From the NCBI RefSeq assembly GCF_035582795.1, contig NC_134367.1:82195062-82259061 (forward strand): 64,000 bases of DNA, written 5' to 3'. Shown here piece by piece: positions 38,101 to 52,013 of this stretch. The notes below the pieces were generated by a model, which searched no databases, was not told where the DNA came from, and saw only the letters and a program-made list of their open reading frames with translations. Origin of the DNA: Mycteria americana. Its lineage: Eukaryota; Chordata; Aves; Ciconiiformes; Ciconiidae. Numbering within the stretch: position 1 is the stretch's first letter; each line of letters begins with the position of its first letter. Both the position numbers and the translations under genes were made by a program.

Positions 38101-41100
38101 AGAGGCCCTGCGCCAGGACAGGACGCTTTCCCTTTGAGGCATTTCGCTGTCAGTAGCATGTGAGCCAGGCACCGCAGCCGCCCTGCAGCCCACTGGTGCG
38201 ATCCTCATGACCCTCAGCATTTCATCTGGAGCTGTTAGCCGCTCCCCAGTTTTCTGCCTTCCTGCCAAAGCCCCCATCCCTGCAGCAAGCACCTCGGTGG
38301 CCAGGCCCCAGGACGGCTTCACCGGTTACAGCAGAGTCTCCTAAAACACCCCGTTTAAAACTTCCTGCGCAAACTTCTCATGCGTGCCTGGAAAATCAGG
38401 CACAGAAGTATTTGCAAAGCACGGCCATTATGAAACCGCTGGATTTTTGTGGGCATTCTTTAAATATGTTATTTTTGTCTCTCTCAACATCTTTTTTTCC
38501 GCCCTAAAGGGTGCAGAGCCCTGAGATGTGCAGAGCCAGCCCTCGGTCCCTTTGCTGGCATCAGCCCAGAGGTGGGCATCAGGGACCGCGAGGCCACCAG
38601 CCTCCCGCTGCCCTTCCTCACACCGGAGCCCAGCTCCTTCCTCACTCCAGCACCGCTCCCTGAAGTCGAACGACTTTCACCAGTGTAGAGCCAGAAGAGT
38701 AGATGGAAAAACTGGGTCGTGATGGTAATGTCCTGGTAAGGGAAGTTACTCGATGATAAACAACAGAATCAGGGGTGGCTTCTGAATCTGGTCTCACAGG
38801 TTTTACCCAGCTATCGGTGACCGCAGTTCCAGAGGACTTCAACTGACGTGAAACAAATCCAAATCTTGACTGCCTTCAACCGTACAGATTCAGTTAAAAT
38901 CCATAAAAGCAACAGCGCAGAGTCCTTCTTAGCTCATTTGCAGCGAGTCCCCCAGGGCATTACTTTTGCTAGAAATGCCATTAGCATGTACTGTTAAGTT
39001 CACTGGAAGGCACTTCTGGGTTTAATTATATAGCCCTTCTAATGCTTCCTCTGGCACTCTCTTAGCATGGAAAAAATGAGCATAGGATGTAGACAGATAA
39101 AAAAGCTATTAATTCCAGGACTAACAATGCCAGATCAGTATAGTTACAAACAGATTTGTCTCCGTAACCCAGCACAAACAGCTGGCTTTCAGTGTTCAGA
39201 TAGGAATGTACCAAATATGACAAAAATGTCTTTATCTGGGGAAGCTAATTTTAGACACCATTTTTGGCCAGGCAGCAGAAACACTTAGGGAAGAAATTAT
39301 TAAACTTCCAATTAAAAAAATGTTTTCGTAGGACGCATTGCACCCAGGGAGGTGGGTGCAATGGGAGGCTGGGGCGGCTGCCCGGCCGTGCTGCCACGCA
39401 CAGCCAGCAGCACCCGCCCGCCCTGTCCCCGCTGCAGCTTCTCCCCCTTTCTGTAGCACCGCCAGCCCGCGGACCACGATGGACCGGAGCTCCGGCTCTC
39501 TGGGCATCCTAGGACACGCAGCCCCTCTGACCAGCACCCAGCCGACACACGTGGGCTCCGGCGGAGCTGCATTTGCCCGTGGCTCCCACCAGGCTGGGAG
39601 AGGTGATTGCCAGCACCCGCGGCGTCTCAGCCTCCAGGCCGGCACCGTGCCCCACACATCCTCACCCACCCTGGAGAGATGAGGGCTGGGCACCGCGACC
39701 GGTGGAGGAGCAAACCAGGTTCCTGCCCCACGAAAGGGGAAAAATCCAGCATTTCAGAGCTTCCCCTGCCTCAAGATGGAGCCAAGGTATTTCACAGTTT
39801 CCATTAAAAAAAAAAAAGCAGCAAAGGCGAGGTAGGACCCAGCAGCTCCAGCATCCTCCTGGCACACAGGGGATGCGGCTCAATTCCCTGCTCTGCTCAC
39901 GCAGCTGAGCCGCCTGTGCAGGGCCGAGCGGCTGCAGACCAGCCCCAGGCAGGGCAGCGACTTTCCTCGGCGGGGGAGAACCAGATCCGAGCTGCCAGAC
40001 TGACTCGAGAAGAGCGGACAAGATGTGCAAGTGCATTCGCCACACGTAGCATTGTAAACGGAGTAATTATAACCCAATTAAAGAGAGAGGAGACGCACGT
40101 GGCACATAAACGAGTTGTTACTGGAGAGGTGCACTGAAAGGTTTCTAACTGAGTCAGAGCTCTGCTGTTTAAAAATTTGTAGGTTTCAAGTTATTTCTGC
40201 CACGTTCAAAACCGCTTTTGAGTTCAACAGCCTCAGTGCTTGCAACCAGCTACCTGCAAAATGTGCTCAGTTCAAAAGCCCTTACCTACAGCTGATCCAT
40301 TTTTGTGTAAAACACGTGTTTTCTTCCCGTGCCCAGTCATCGCAGGAGACAGCAGGGCTCAGAACCGGTGGTGGTTGTAGGGAAGGGGCGTTCACGGTCC
40401 TGCAGGACACCAAGTGTCAACAGGATGCAAACAAATATATATGTGTATTTTTAAATTCAAGAAACTGGGGCTTAGAAATGCTCGCTTTTGATACCAGCAA
40501 TCGAAACACTGAAAACCTGCCAGCGTCTCCCCTTTCAGCAAAACTCTGAGGGTCGGGGCCAGCTCCATCTGTCACGTTGTTTCCGGAGCAGACCGCAGCA
40601 CAGCCCGGCTCTTTGCCGGTCCTTTTGGCAGCAAGGCTGGGCTTCCACCCCCAAGTGCCACCTCCTGCTCCGGTGCCGAAGGGGTGACCTGGGATGGGAG
40701 CCTGGGACAGCCGAGCTGCAGCGATGGGGGCACTGCTGCGGGATACCTCTCTCTGCTCAAGTCCTTGCCTGCAAACGTGGCGTGACCTCCCATCACTCAC
40801 TTCGCCTCGAGATGCCCTTACAGGTTGTCCTGCAGGGACGCTGGTCACGTGCGTGTAGAGCACATACGAGCCTAAGGACGGTAACGTTGACGTTTGTGGT
40901 CATCTTTTGAGGACCAGCTAAATAAAGACCATGGGGGCCTGTGAATTAGTTTTTTACATATGAAATAGAAAACAAAAATAGAAACGGAATAGGAAAACTT
41001 CCTGGCAAAAGTCGTTGCTAATAACCATGGTAAAGACCATGTGCTCGTGCCCCTCGTGGCCCATCTCGGCCCCAGTGAGACTAGTGACGGCAGTGTTTCC

Positions 41101-41758
41101 CTTCCCAAATTACTCACAGCCCACAGTCCTCCACTGTGAAGAGCCAAAGAGGACGACCCTTTCTCAGTCGACTGTACGAGCTGTAGCCCAATGAACGAAC
41201 TTGCAAATTTTGTTGTTACAGGACATCATTTTGTTCCAGTGTTGAAGTTATTCCAAAGAGCTTTTCCGCACTGAAATCCTTCGGATATTCTCTTGATAAC
41301 GGAAAGTACATCGAGACGCCTGTTCTGAGACTTCCAGTGAAGGCAGGAGGCTCTGATCCTGGTATCAAATGGCAACACCCACCTCAGGCCGAAAGCTGGC
41401 ACGCAGCTCAGACCATCATTTTAACCTCCTGAAAAGCTGCAGATGACAGCATCAGCTGAAGTCACTTGGAAGCAGTCTCATGGTGGGAAGTGCAAGAAGT
41501 AGACCTTTGTAAGCCACGTGAGATGGTGGCAAAGACATCTTTGTGGACACTAGCTGAAGGCATGGGCTAGCGGTGGAGTAAATGTCCCCACATTTTGTTG
41601 ACAGGCTTCATGCTGGGGCCTGCACAGCGACGCTGCCGCGGTACAAAATTGCGGCTGGCCAGTTGGCCACCAGCAAGCCAAAAGCATTTCCCACGCTGAG
41701 GTGTCCTGCAGAGGTGGCACCCATCGGTATGCAACAACAGCAAGTGTTTGCTGGAGCA

Positions 41759-41802
41759 AGTCATAAGAGAAGTACAGTCATAAGAGAAGCACTGAGAAGT
41801 AC
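41759..41802 (+). repeat. Short tandem repeat of a gtcataagagaag unit
   Basis: The unit agtcataagagaagtac is followed directly by agtcataagagaagc and then a partial third copy, gagaagtacag. Confidence 0.75.
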
Positions 41803-44800
41803 AGTTGATGGAGAAACTTAAATTCAAAATACACTAACGAACAGAAGAGGCCTTCTCAGTTGCTAAGCACACCTGAAAAGGAGCTTTCTATAGCCCACGG
41901 GTGTTTCAGGACACTCACACATAGTGGGAACAGGATCGATGGGGGACAGGACACATCCCAGCTCTGTATACGTGGTGGCCCTTTCGGGGGGAGGGCTTCC
42001 CAGCCCTCAGCAAGGGCAGTAACAGAGAGCCTCTCTCCCTGATATTCCTGTGCACCGTGCTTCTGGCAGGCAGCTGCTGCCCCGAAATCCTCCGCTGGGA
42101 AAACACCGGCTTATTGTGCCTCCAAGGGAAGGCAGACCCGGCGTTTCACCCGTGCTTGTGCTGACAGCCGGCAGAAAGAGAGGCAGCACCTCCAAAACGC
42201 CTGCCGTGGTGTGCACCCGGGGCCAGCCTTGGAGCCGCTTTTGGATGCACTTTCCACTCACAGATCTATAGCTTTTTGTTTATTTTATTTTTAACCTCCT
42301 TTGCAAACACAGCCAAATATCCTGCCCGTGCCCGGAGACGGCACGAGGCCTCTCCACCGCTGATGTCCCACTGAAGGTCAGTTTTGCAGCTTTCCAGGTG
42401 ATCTGCAGGGCAGACCCCCTTGGGTCAAAGAGGCACCGCCGGGCTCCGGGAGTCACCCCACTGCCGAGCGTCTCAGCCCGGTGCGACAGCCGGCAGGACC
42501 AGCTGGAGCAGAGGAGGGCAGATGTGCCAATGCCAAAATGTAGCTGGCACATCTAATTTTAGCCTCAGGAGCACTGAAAGCCCTCTTGAGTTGCAGCATA
42601 CCTTGATAAATCATCTAAATCGATGCTGCTCGGCCTAAAGCTGGCTTTCAGATGGGAAAGGCTAAGTGCTGAATTTTAAACATAATTTTGACTGAAGCTG
42701 AAGGCGTCTGCCTTTAGCATCTGGTTACCCAAGGGGTCTGAGGCTTGCAGGGACTGGGAATTAAGAGCGAGACCAAGAAGAGGCAAAAATGCATGGGATA
42801 TTTTTGTTTTGCTGTCTAATGCAAATTTGACTGAGAATAAATCTACGTGTGCAATGTATATGCAGGATGAAAGCTAGAAGCACAGAAATAAGCAGAAAAT
42901 ACCTGCAGGGTGCAGAGCATCCTTCAGGTCTATGGATGGACACCAGGGACAGCTGGTTCCTTGTTTCAAGAAGACCAACCACATTGTAGAGCCTTCACCA
43001 ACCTACGCAGCAAAGGGACCAAATGGAAGAAAAAAGGCATTTTGCTGGGAGTTCTGCGTTCGCTATTGCCTGCTTGGCCCAGCCACTTGGCCAATTTTTA
43101 GAGTTTTGAAGGCTGGCTCCCACTTAGAGGCAAAACAAGCGATGCAAGTTTGATAGGACCTCTGGCATGACAGGGTTTGTTGATGGAGAGCACCCGCAAT
43201 GCCGGTTCCCCGCTTGCCACGGGCACCGGCCACAGTGGGCTCTTCCTTACAGCCACCACATCCAGGCTCCCCGCGTGAGCACACACGCATGTGCCTACGC
43301 CTTTCCCTTCGGGGGTCCATGAAACCCATGGGATATTTTTGTTGGCTTTTCAAGCCCGACGTGTTACTGAGTAACTGGAGAAACTGAATTTTCCCTTTGG
43401 GACAGAGGTGGGTCTGTGACTGCAGGCCTTGTCTGTGCAGAGCAGGCTTGGGGCTTTGGTACCCTTTCCCAGTTAATTGTGAAACTGGATAATCCACGCA
43501 TGGCGAATCAAAAGTTGGCTGTCAGTACCTTTAGGGGACCAATTGCCTCCTTACTGGGGGTTGTTACTGAAGCCTTGTACACAAGCTGTCCTACATGTAT
43601 ATAAAATACAGGTATACACAGCAAAAATCATTATTTATATTACATATTTTATATAAAGTATATACACCTAACTTAATATATCTATTAATATGCCTCTGAA
43701 GCAGTGGTTTTCCTTGCCTCCCTCCCTTGTTTGTCCATCTGAGAGACGCCCAAGAGCAGAGAGACTACGGGGAGAAAAGGAATACCGCCTAGTTAAAAAA
43801 TGCGGCATTAGAAAACTAATGTTAGGTTTTCAAAGGTCTTTAAACCACTAATTCCCACTCTTGTGGTAGTTTGGTGTTAATGTTCTTGAAGAGCTGGTTG
43901 TTAGCGATCAGGGAAACTACTAAATTAACAACTCTGGAGACTTAATTGTCCGAACATTTTCAATCATTTATTAGGGAAGGAAATCCCTGCCTGTAAACAA
44001 AGCCAGTGTAGAGTTAGTTCATGTCAGGAGCAGTAACAACACATCAAAGCATTCACAAGCCGTCAGTCAGGGCCACTAAAATTATCAAGAGTGTTTAGAC
44101 TTCAAAAAATAATAAATTGGAGTTGATCTTTATTTGTATTCTGGTTTCTCAACCTTTAAGGCCTGCTCAAATCCCATTTTCTAGATATTCTCTGCAATCA
44201 TAAAAGCTGAAACTTCCAGTAAAAACGCTGGCAATTCTCACTTTCTCAGAGGCTTCTGGAGAAGATGCAATTCTGTGGCACTGACAGCGCAACTGTAAAG
44301 GCTGCCAGCAAGGAAGGTGCCTTTCTAATGCAGATCGAAATTCTGAGCAGCAGTGGAGTGATTTCCACCCCGCATGAGGCACAGACCATCTTTTCAGTAA
44401 GTCCAAATCACGGGCCGTGTCCTTGCACCGCAATCAGGGCAGACGTACCTTGTCTGGTGCCTCCTGGGCCGCCTTAGCTCCCAGGTGTGGCGTGGTAATG
44501 GCACCTTGCTGGAGAAATTCGCTGTGGTCTGTGGAGGGAAATAAGGAAGGGGCCCCGTTTGCCTGACGCAGGCGTGTTGTCCCTGTGCCTTGGGTGCTGT
44601 GGGTACATCCCGGCCCCCGCCCACAGCAGAGGGGTCCAGCTGCTGCCTACCCAGCCCCTCACGCCAGCCTCATCGGGGCATTTGGGGTGCAAAGTGGCTG
44701 CATCCCAGCAGCAAAGGCGGTCTGTGCGCGCAGCTCTTCAAATGGGCTTTGACACCATCAGAGGTTTTTTTACTCCCCAATAGGCATCTGTTTTTAGGCA

Positions 44801-47800
44801 ATGCAGAAGTTAGATGGCTGGCCTCTAGGATATGCCTGGAAGAGCATGAGGTCAGCTCGAATGCAAAATTTATACACAATTGGGAAAGTTCCTTTCCAAC
44901 GCCACCTATAGGTGTTTGACTAATCGGGTTAAATGGTTTTACTAGAAGTCTTTACTTTATAGGCTAAAATAATGAAGTGTCCCATCCCCAGAAACTGCAT
45001 ACAGACGGCCTCCTTTTCCCAGAAGCACTTGCCCCATCCATCGTTCCTCGACGTCAGTGGGCTCTGTGGGACCCTCAGCCCCCCGACAAACAGGTCTCTT
45101 CTCCTTAGGCCCTTCTGGGTGGGGATGGAGCTTTTGCTGCTGGTTCCCAAGGCTTAAACCCGTGACCATTGCGGCGGTTTACGGCTCGCACGCTTTCACC
45201 GCGCTGGCAGAAGGGAGCAGCACATTTGCTCCCTAGCAGGCTAGGCAAACTGCCTCGCCACCCAGTTCAGCCAGACTCGCAACGACATGTTTGTGGGCCG
45301 CAGTGCGAGCTGCTGAGGGAGCCATCGCTCCCCGGCTCCTTGCAGGCTCCCCACGTCACGCTCAGCCCAGCGCTCGTTTTCTTGTCCTCACACTGGGTAC
45401 AGGTCTTTCTCCCAGGGGTTATGCAAACTGCGCTGTGACCCTTTTTCAGCCGGCCAGCCAGCCGTGCACCTGTTTTCGATCAAAATTTTTCTACTGTAGC
45501 TACTGTTGGCCCAGAAAAGTGCTTTGACAAGCTTGAAATTTCCTGCCTCGGGAAGGAATAACATCTCTCTCAAAGAGCGCCGTGGGTTCTGTTGGAGAGG
45601 TATGACCCGTGAGCTGCAGAGAAAGCTGGACTTGTTAAAAGGATCAGCAACTGAAACAGCCCTTGTGGCGGCAGTACTGAAGATGTCCCAGAGCTCCTGG
45701 CTCCAGTGGAGGACACAGCTGGGGTCACTGCCATCGTGGCACCTTCATAAAGACCCTTCTCAATGTTTGTTTCTTGTGCTTAAATGTTTGCCTACCCCAG
45801 TTCAAGAAAATATAGCATATATGATGTCCTTGTGAAGAATAAAGTCAGACACCGTTCAGCTGAGTTGGTGGGGCAGAAAGCTGAGCTGAGGCTGCAGCTG
45901 ATTGCGACTCATCCACTCCCCTTTCCCCAGTGACATGGAGGAACGCACCCTGAAACGGGAGAAATATTTATGCATGCTTTCACGCTGGAGAAGGAATCTG
46001 TGAGGATGGCAGTTTCTGTACAACGGCCCCTCAAGTTTTGTCTCCGCTCTCCTTGACCTGTGTCCTGCTAAAACTTTCAGTAAGCTTTTTATCAGATAAA
46101 TATGTAAACCAGCCGTCATCATATCAACATATGGCGACCGTGACTGAGGGCTACCCTATTAATTGCTGACCCCGTTTCTATTTCAGTCACTTGGCGTGTC
46201 CTCTAGGAAATGAATGGGATCAGTCATGATAAATCCATTCGCTGTGGCACCAGATAATCTGTTTTCAAGCTGGAGCAGATGCCGAGATGCCCGTCCTGGC
46301 AGCCTGCTGCCGGATGACCAAGGGGGTTGTAGTGCAATGTGGCTGCATCCCTGAAGACTTGTGTTGGTGCCCCCTTGTACAATAAATGCTTTTGCTACAC
46401 AGTATTGTGTCCTAAAATGCCCTGCTGAGGTATGGCACATCCCACTCTTGCATGCTGCACGGAAAGGATGCATCTTTCTAAAGGTCCCACAGATTAATTC
46501 CTGGATGGCCGACAGCCTTTGATTTGGGTATTAAACAGATGCAGAAGGGCCAAGTGTCTAACAAGCAGAGGAAACTGGAGAAAGGTAAATGTTATTTGAA
46601 TTGCTCAAGGGTTTTGAGCCCAGGTCTCCTGTTTCTGCTCTAACCACGGGGTTATGAGACACCGCGGTGTGGTGGTAGGGGTCTCCTCAGCTCCCTATGC
46701 TGGAGCTACTCTGCTTTGCACTGAAACAAAGGAGTCTTTTGAGAGGTCGGGGATGGTGAAGGGAGTATGTAAGTATTTAAAAGGGTGATTTGCTGGTCCT
46801 GCTGGTCAGAAAAGGAGAACAGTTGCCGTAAAACACTTAACCATCGAGAGGAGCAGGAAGTGCATCCCAGCAGTGGGTGCCCTGAGCGCTGGGCTGCAGA
46901 ACTGGACACGGCTTTGCTCTCTGGCCCCAGCAGCGCTTCCTGCTGCCCTGCACAGGCACGGCCACAGCTGCCGGGGCTGGAAGAGCCAGGTCTGTGCCCT
47001 CAGCCTTCCGCAGGCAGGCGTGGGCTGCCACCCCCTCGAGCACAGAAGACAGCTCAGCTTGGACCCTGGCTGCCAGATCCTCTTCCCAAAGCCTCGCACA
47101 TGCAATCACCCTCGCCCAGGTCCTGGGACAGACCCTGGCACAGACCCACGAAACCGTGCGTGCCTGAGCGAGGAGGGGAGAGGAAGGCATGGGTCCGAAG
47201 CAGGGAGTGCCCTCCAGGAGCGGCGCAGCCGTTTTCCCTTGGGGCAGCTTGTTTTCACTGTATTTGTGTCCCTGGGACCCAGCTGCTTAGCAACTGGATA
47301 AAATTGTCACAAAATGCTGGCAGTGCCCTCCTTACCAGGGCAGGGGCCGGGCTGTGTCCCTGGGGGAGCTGTCTGCTGGGTAAGGTGACCACACGGCACT
47401 CGGGGGGACCCCCATCCCTGTCCCTGTCCCTCCCGGCGGGCTGTCCCAAAGGTGCGAGGGAATTTGGCCCTGATGCATGGCAAGCACTGCACTGCAGGCA
47501 AGGCGTGCAGGCAGCTCGCCCCACCCCGGCTGCCTGCAGAGCAGGCGGCACCCCAGGGGCAGAGGAAACATGGACACTCTTGATCATGACACCTTGTTGG
47601 ATCTGAGTGGATAAATGCTTTTTCTTCTCTGAAAGACCAGGAAAAAAAAAAGTACACTTGAAATATTCTCGTGAAGTGCCTGAAAATGAAAATATTCACC
47701 ATTCCTGACTGTGTGTTTGGGGGAGATGGGGATGAACACGCCGTCTTACTTTGGTTCAGGGCATTTTAAATAAAAACAAAGGAAAAATGGCGATGAAGAG

Positions 47801-49789
47801 TTATGGCTATATATTCTTTGGGCCAGAAGAAGAACAGGCATGTGACTAGTGCCTGCTGCTCTCCTTGCCCTGTTTGACTCCTCTGCCTCTGTGGATAATA
47901 CTCAAAGAGGTACCCAGGCTACCCAGGAGGCCAAACCCTGCTCAGTGGAGCTGACTTCCCTTGAAGGGCCATGCAAAGGGCAAGGGATGAAAATTAATTA
48001 TTTTTAGGAGTGCAGTTTATAACACTCTTGCCCTTATAAGTGGCTGACGTGCAGAAGATAGTCGTTGGCAATTGCTGACAGCTTGTGTGTTTACCTCAAT
48101 CAGCAAGTATTTGTAATTCATTTTTAAAATGTTGACGTTCCAGCCTTACTGGGAGCATTATAAACTGCCCTCAGCACTCTGATGTGCTTCCAAAACATAT
48201 GCTGCCACAAGTCAAAAAGCACAAAGACTCAAATATTTCAGGGGTGAGGTGGGGGAGAAGTGGGGAGATGATGCAGTTGAAAGGAAAATTATTTAGATAA
48301 CTCGGTATCTATTCATAAATATTTAATTTTCATGACTGGAAGCAACCACAACTGTTATAAATGGAGTGAACCGCCACATCACTTCTAGCATCTCTCCTGC
48401 CTGACGCCACAGCACCTCAATATGGAGGCTTTGCCAGCAGCAAAGGATGGCTAGACTTCGCTTGTGTTTTTCTTTCCCCTCTTCTCCACCCCTACAATGC
48501 CTCATATACCCCCTGTGTCGACACATGAGTTTGCGGGCCCCCAAAAAACCTAGTGGGGATTAAAATACGCCTGTGAAAAAAATATTATTTTCTGAGGCAA
48601 GTATTGCTGCCAGAGTCAGCATTGCTGAGCCACTCCCTGGGAGCTTTCCGAAGAAGCATGGGATACTTCTGCCCACACTTGTGCCCAAAATGTTTATTGA
48701 CAGTTTCTGTCTCTGTTTGCACGGAGAAATGGCAGAATGCAATTTCACTATTTTTCAGTTTCTTTACATTTTTATGGCAGTTTTTCCTGGTAGCTTTCAC
48801 TAACTACGTCCCTTCTGGCCTCAGCAACAGGGTGGGCAGGAAACCTTCTTCAACACAGGAAAACGCCGTTGCCAGATCTACCCTCAGGGTGGTTAGGGTG
48901 GTGGACGTGGCTGAGCTTGGGACAAACTCCAAATGAATCCCCTCTCAAAAGGCTTATGCCTTGAGTTGATGTTGTTCCTTTAAACTCAGAAACATGCCGT
49001 GTCTCTGAGCACTGCCCAACATCCTGGGGAGCTGAGGCTGCTGAGAGGGCATGGGGGAGCAGGAGAGACACCAGCACCAGGGCAGCAGCCAGCCCCCTGC
49101 TAACATCTGGCCTGAGGCTTCAGCAGCAGGTTTTAGAGAGAGATTTTTGGTTCTGTGAGGGAGTGGGAGAGCATGCTCAGATTGCAACCCTGTAGCTAAG
49201 TGATTTTTTGTTTTTTTTCCAGTAGTATAATTATGAAAAATGCCTCTCATGTTCCCCATTAATGTTGCTATTAGCAGACAGGCAGAGCTCCAAGCATGAG
49301 CCAGTTCTTGCTAACAAGGTCTGTGTGTACCACATTAGGGAATGTACCACTCACACAGCTTTCAGAGCATGGTAAGTGATTTGCCATAGCTCCTGCAATG
49401 GTACAGAGCCAAACATATCTACATCTCATGTCAGAGAAGGCAGCAAGGTCTAGCTTTACATTCAAGATCCTTGATTAAAAGAAAAGAAGACCAGCAAGCC
49501 TAAACCCCTGCTTCTGGGCACTGAGTTGCCCTCCTGCTCAAACACCAGGCGGGTGCAGGGCTGAGAAGGACTATCGTATTCGGATGGGGCTGTGGTCAAA
49601 TGTTTCTGACTCATCCACTCCGTCACTCACACAAGCAGTATAATGGCAGAACAAAAAACCTCCTTACCAGGGATTATATAATGCTACATCTTCACATGCA
49701 CTTAGTTCTTAAGGGTACTTTTCCCTTTTTAAGGTGGGCCTTACTCCAATGCAGAAAGAAAATGGTCTAGCACATAGGACAAGGGGGAG

Positions 49790-49880
49790 CAGTTGCTGTT
49801 CTTCACCTTGATTTTAGCAAGGCTTTCAGCACAGGCACCCATAATATCCTTATAGCCAAAGTGGTGAGATAGGGACTGTG
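49790..49880 (+). mobile_element. CR1 LINE fragment (reverse-transcriptase part)
   Basis: One frame reads LDFSKAFSTGTHNILIAKVV before a stop. It matches the CR1 reverse-transcriptase motif LDFSKAFDTVxHNIL. Only about 90 bases are convincing; the sequence on either side was not recognised. Confidence 0.75.
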
Positions 49881-51640
49881 CTGCAACAGACTCTGGGTGG
49901 CCATCGGCCAGCCCGGTTGTACGTACAGGTTTTCTTGTGCTTAACTCCCCTTACATGCATCTCTGCTGTGGCTATGGGTGTTGTCTAAACCCCAAGGTAG
50001 GACAGGGACTTGGCTTTCTGCAGTGAGCTGGCCGGCCAGGAAAGAGGCTTGATTTGTAAAGGACTCAGATGTTAGCTCTCAAATCCCTTGTGATACAGTC
50101 AGCAGGCAACTGCTCCGAGTGGGCAGAAAACACCTCAGGGTGTTTTTTTTCTTAAATGCATGAATTTTCTTTTAAAAGCAGAGGAGATTTTTACCTGTGT
50201 CCCATTGCTCCCACCTCAATAGTTATCACTTTCTTATATCAGTCCTGATTCCACCAAGGCATTCCCAGCTCTGTGTAGAGGAACAAAGCTACACTGGTGA
50301 TGCCAGGCATTGAGACATCTCTTTTCTTCTGCATAGCTTGTGAGCGATGCTATATTACAGGTTTGTATCCACATCTAAGCTCGCACAATGAACCAATTAA
50401 GGATCTGTGATTTTTTTGTTTCAAGTATGTGGGCGAGTGTTTATAGGACAGTCTAGATTTTAATCCAAACTTTCACAAATTTAGACAGCTGCCTCCAGTG
50501 CTGTCAAAAGGGCATACAATCAGCACATCTGAAAATCGATATACCTCATGGGGCTGACTACCTCGGTTAATCAAATACTGCAACCATTAGCTTTTGCTCA
50601 GCTTCCAGCTAGCTCCAAAGCATTTTCTGCATAGTTACAAGATTATAATTGTTAGAAAAAAAGAAAGTGGGTATTTTAAACATCATGATCCCTATGTGTT
50701 TTTGTTGTTTGAACTTCACCTTTACTGCAGCTTGATTTTCCTTCCAGAAGTGCTTATTAGGTCTAAATCTAGAGAAATCAAAACCCTGGCTGTCTCAATG
50801 ATCCTGGACAGTAGGGAATGCACGGCTATTCTAGGGCCATCTGTTTCACTGCAAGAAAGGTTTTAGAAAACAAATCCAGACAGTTGATTAATTAAAAAAT
50901 AGACATAAGTTATGAAGATAATCATGGAAACAAATCCTATGAATGCCTCTTAAGTCCCTGGCTGCTATTACTGTTATTTTTTAACTCAGCACTGGCTACC
51001 CACGTCACATGAATAATACTATGTAAATCACAGATGCAAAATAGCAATAGCTGCAGAGATCAGGGCCTTACCAATGGGTAGATTTAATTAATCTAAAATT
51101 ATTATAGTTGCTCTTCTAGAGCATGGTTGGTGTGGGACACAATCTTGGACTGCCTGGAGGAAAACAGCCCCACACAACAGCTCACTGTCTCAGGGGCCAC
51201 ATGTTTCTCTGAAGATGAAGGCAAGCTGTGTGCAACTCTGCAGAGATTGGCTTGTGGGACATGCTTTGGCCACAGAACAAAGTGTGTAGCAGAGGAACTT
51301 TATGAGTAGCAGAGGAAGGACTAAGGGAAGGTGAGATGCAACAATTTTTCCCTAAATTAAATCTGATGAATGTCAAACCGTAGCTTAAGAATCCTTCTAA
51401 GGAAGCCTGGACCAGGGACCTCTGTCACAAACATTCAAGTATGTATTTTCATCCATACATTCCCTAGTCTTCCTTTGTTCACAGTCCACCAGACTGCAAT
51501 TCATGTGGCTACAACAGGGGACTTGTTATGTAGCCACACAGCATGCCTGGAAATAAATTCCGAACTGAAAAAAGTTTTATGCAACCTTATATTTTCAAAA
51601 GCACCTTACAGTAATCTGTAGCGAGGCAGCAATAAAGACT

Positions 51641-51646
51641 TTTAAT
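51641..51646 (-). terminator. CAPN9: Candidate poly(A) signal (ATTAAA) of CAPN9
   Basis: On the - strand this is ATTAAA, about 340 bases after the CAPN9 stop. No AATAAA was seen on the - strand within about 1 kb after the stop, so this common variant is the best candidate. Confidence 0.35.
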
Positions 51647-51986
51647 CACCGTAGTCTGTGCTGAAACTAAATAAAATCCTATTTCATAAAAACCTGTGGT
51701 CACTCAGGGACATCAGTTTCAGTCTGCTTGGGAGGCATGTGTGCCCCATCCAAATGCCTTTCACAGTAACAAATCCAGTAGCAGGCTTTACCAAAATTAA
51801 AAACAAAATGTGACCTGACTGTTAAACTCATCAACAGGGCTGGAGACCAGAAAGGGTGGGCAGCATGCGTGTTCCTCCACACGAAATCTCCTGGTAAAGT
51901 TTGCATGCGAAGGGGACCTCAGGTGTCGGGGCAGAAGTCTCGGCAGCAATGTCGCAAGAAACTCCCAGCATCCAAGTCAGACTTCT

Positions 51987-52013
51987 TCAGATGTTCATTG
52001 CCAGGTTGATAAA
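51987..52013 (-). CDS. CAPN9: CAPN9 terminal coding exon
   Basis: It encodes FINLAMNI and the stop TGA (51989-51987). The acceptor is ATATTAG. EF5 mediates dimer contacts in penta-EF-hand proteins, and this short hydrophobic tail is typical of calpain large subunits. Confidence 0.88.
   Translation of the reverse strand, partial: FINLAMNI

Larger units (their letters stand above)
33640..51640. other. Intergenic region between the 3' ends of C1orf198 and CAPN9
   Basis: About 18 kb lie between the two convergent genes. It holds an LTR fragment (34032-34231), a CR1 scrap (49790-49880), a short tandem repeat (41759-41802) and several GC-rich blocks between about 35 and 48 kb. Many open frames of 60-270 codons occur there on both strands, overlapping each other. 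None showed a recognisable domain or a splice pattern that makes sense, so no gene is called. A non-coding RNA gene cannot be excluded. Confidence 0.65.

Noticed and set aside
39232-39693. 153-codon open frame on the - strand
   Set aside because: It overlaps open frames on the opposite strand, shows low-complexity composition and no known motif.
46785-47606. 273-codon open frame in the intergenic region
   Set aside because: It is GC-rich and rich in Pro, Gly, Cys and Trp. It has no recognisable domain, and similar open frames overlap it on the other strand. It looks like chance.
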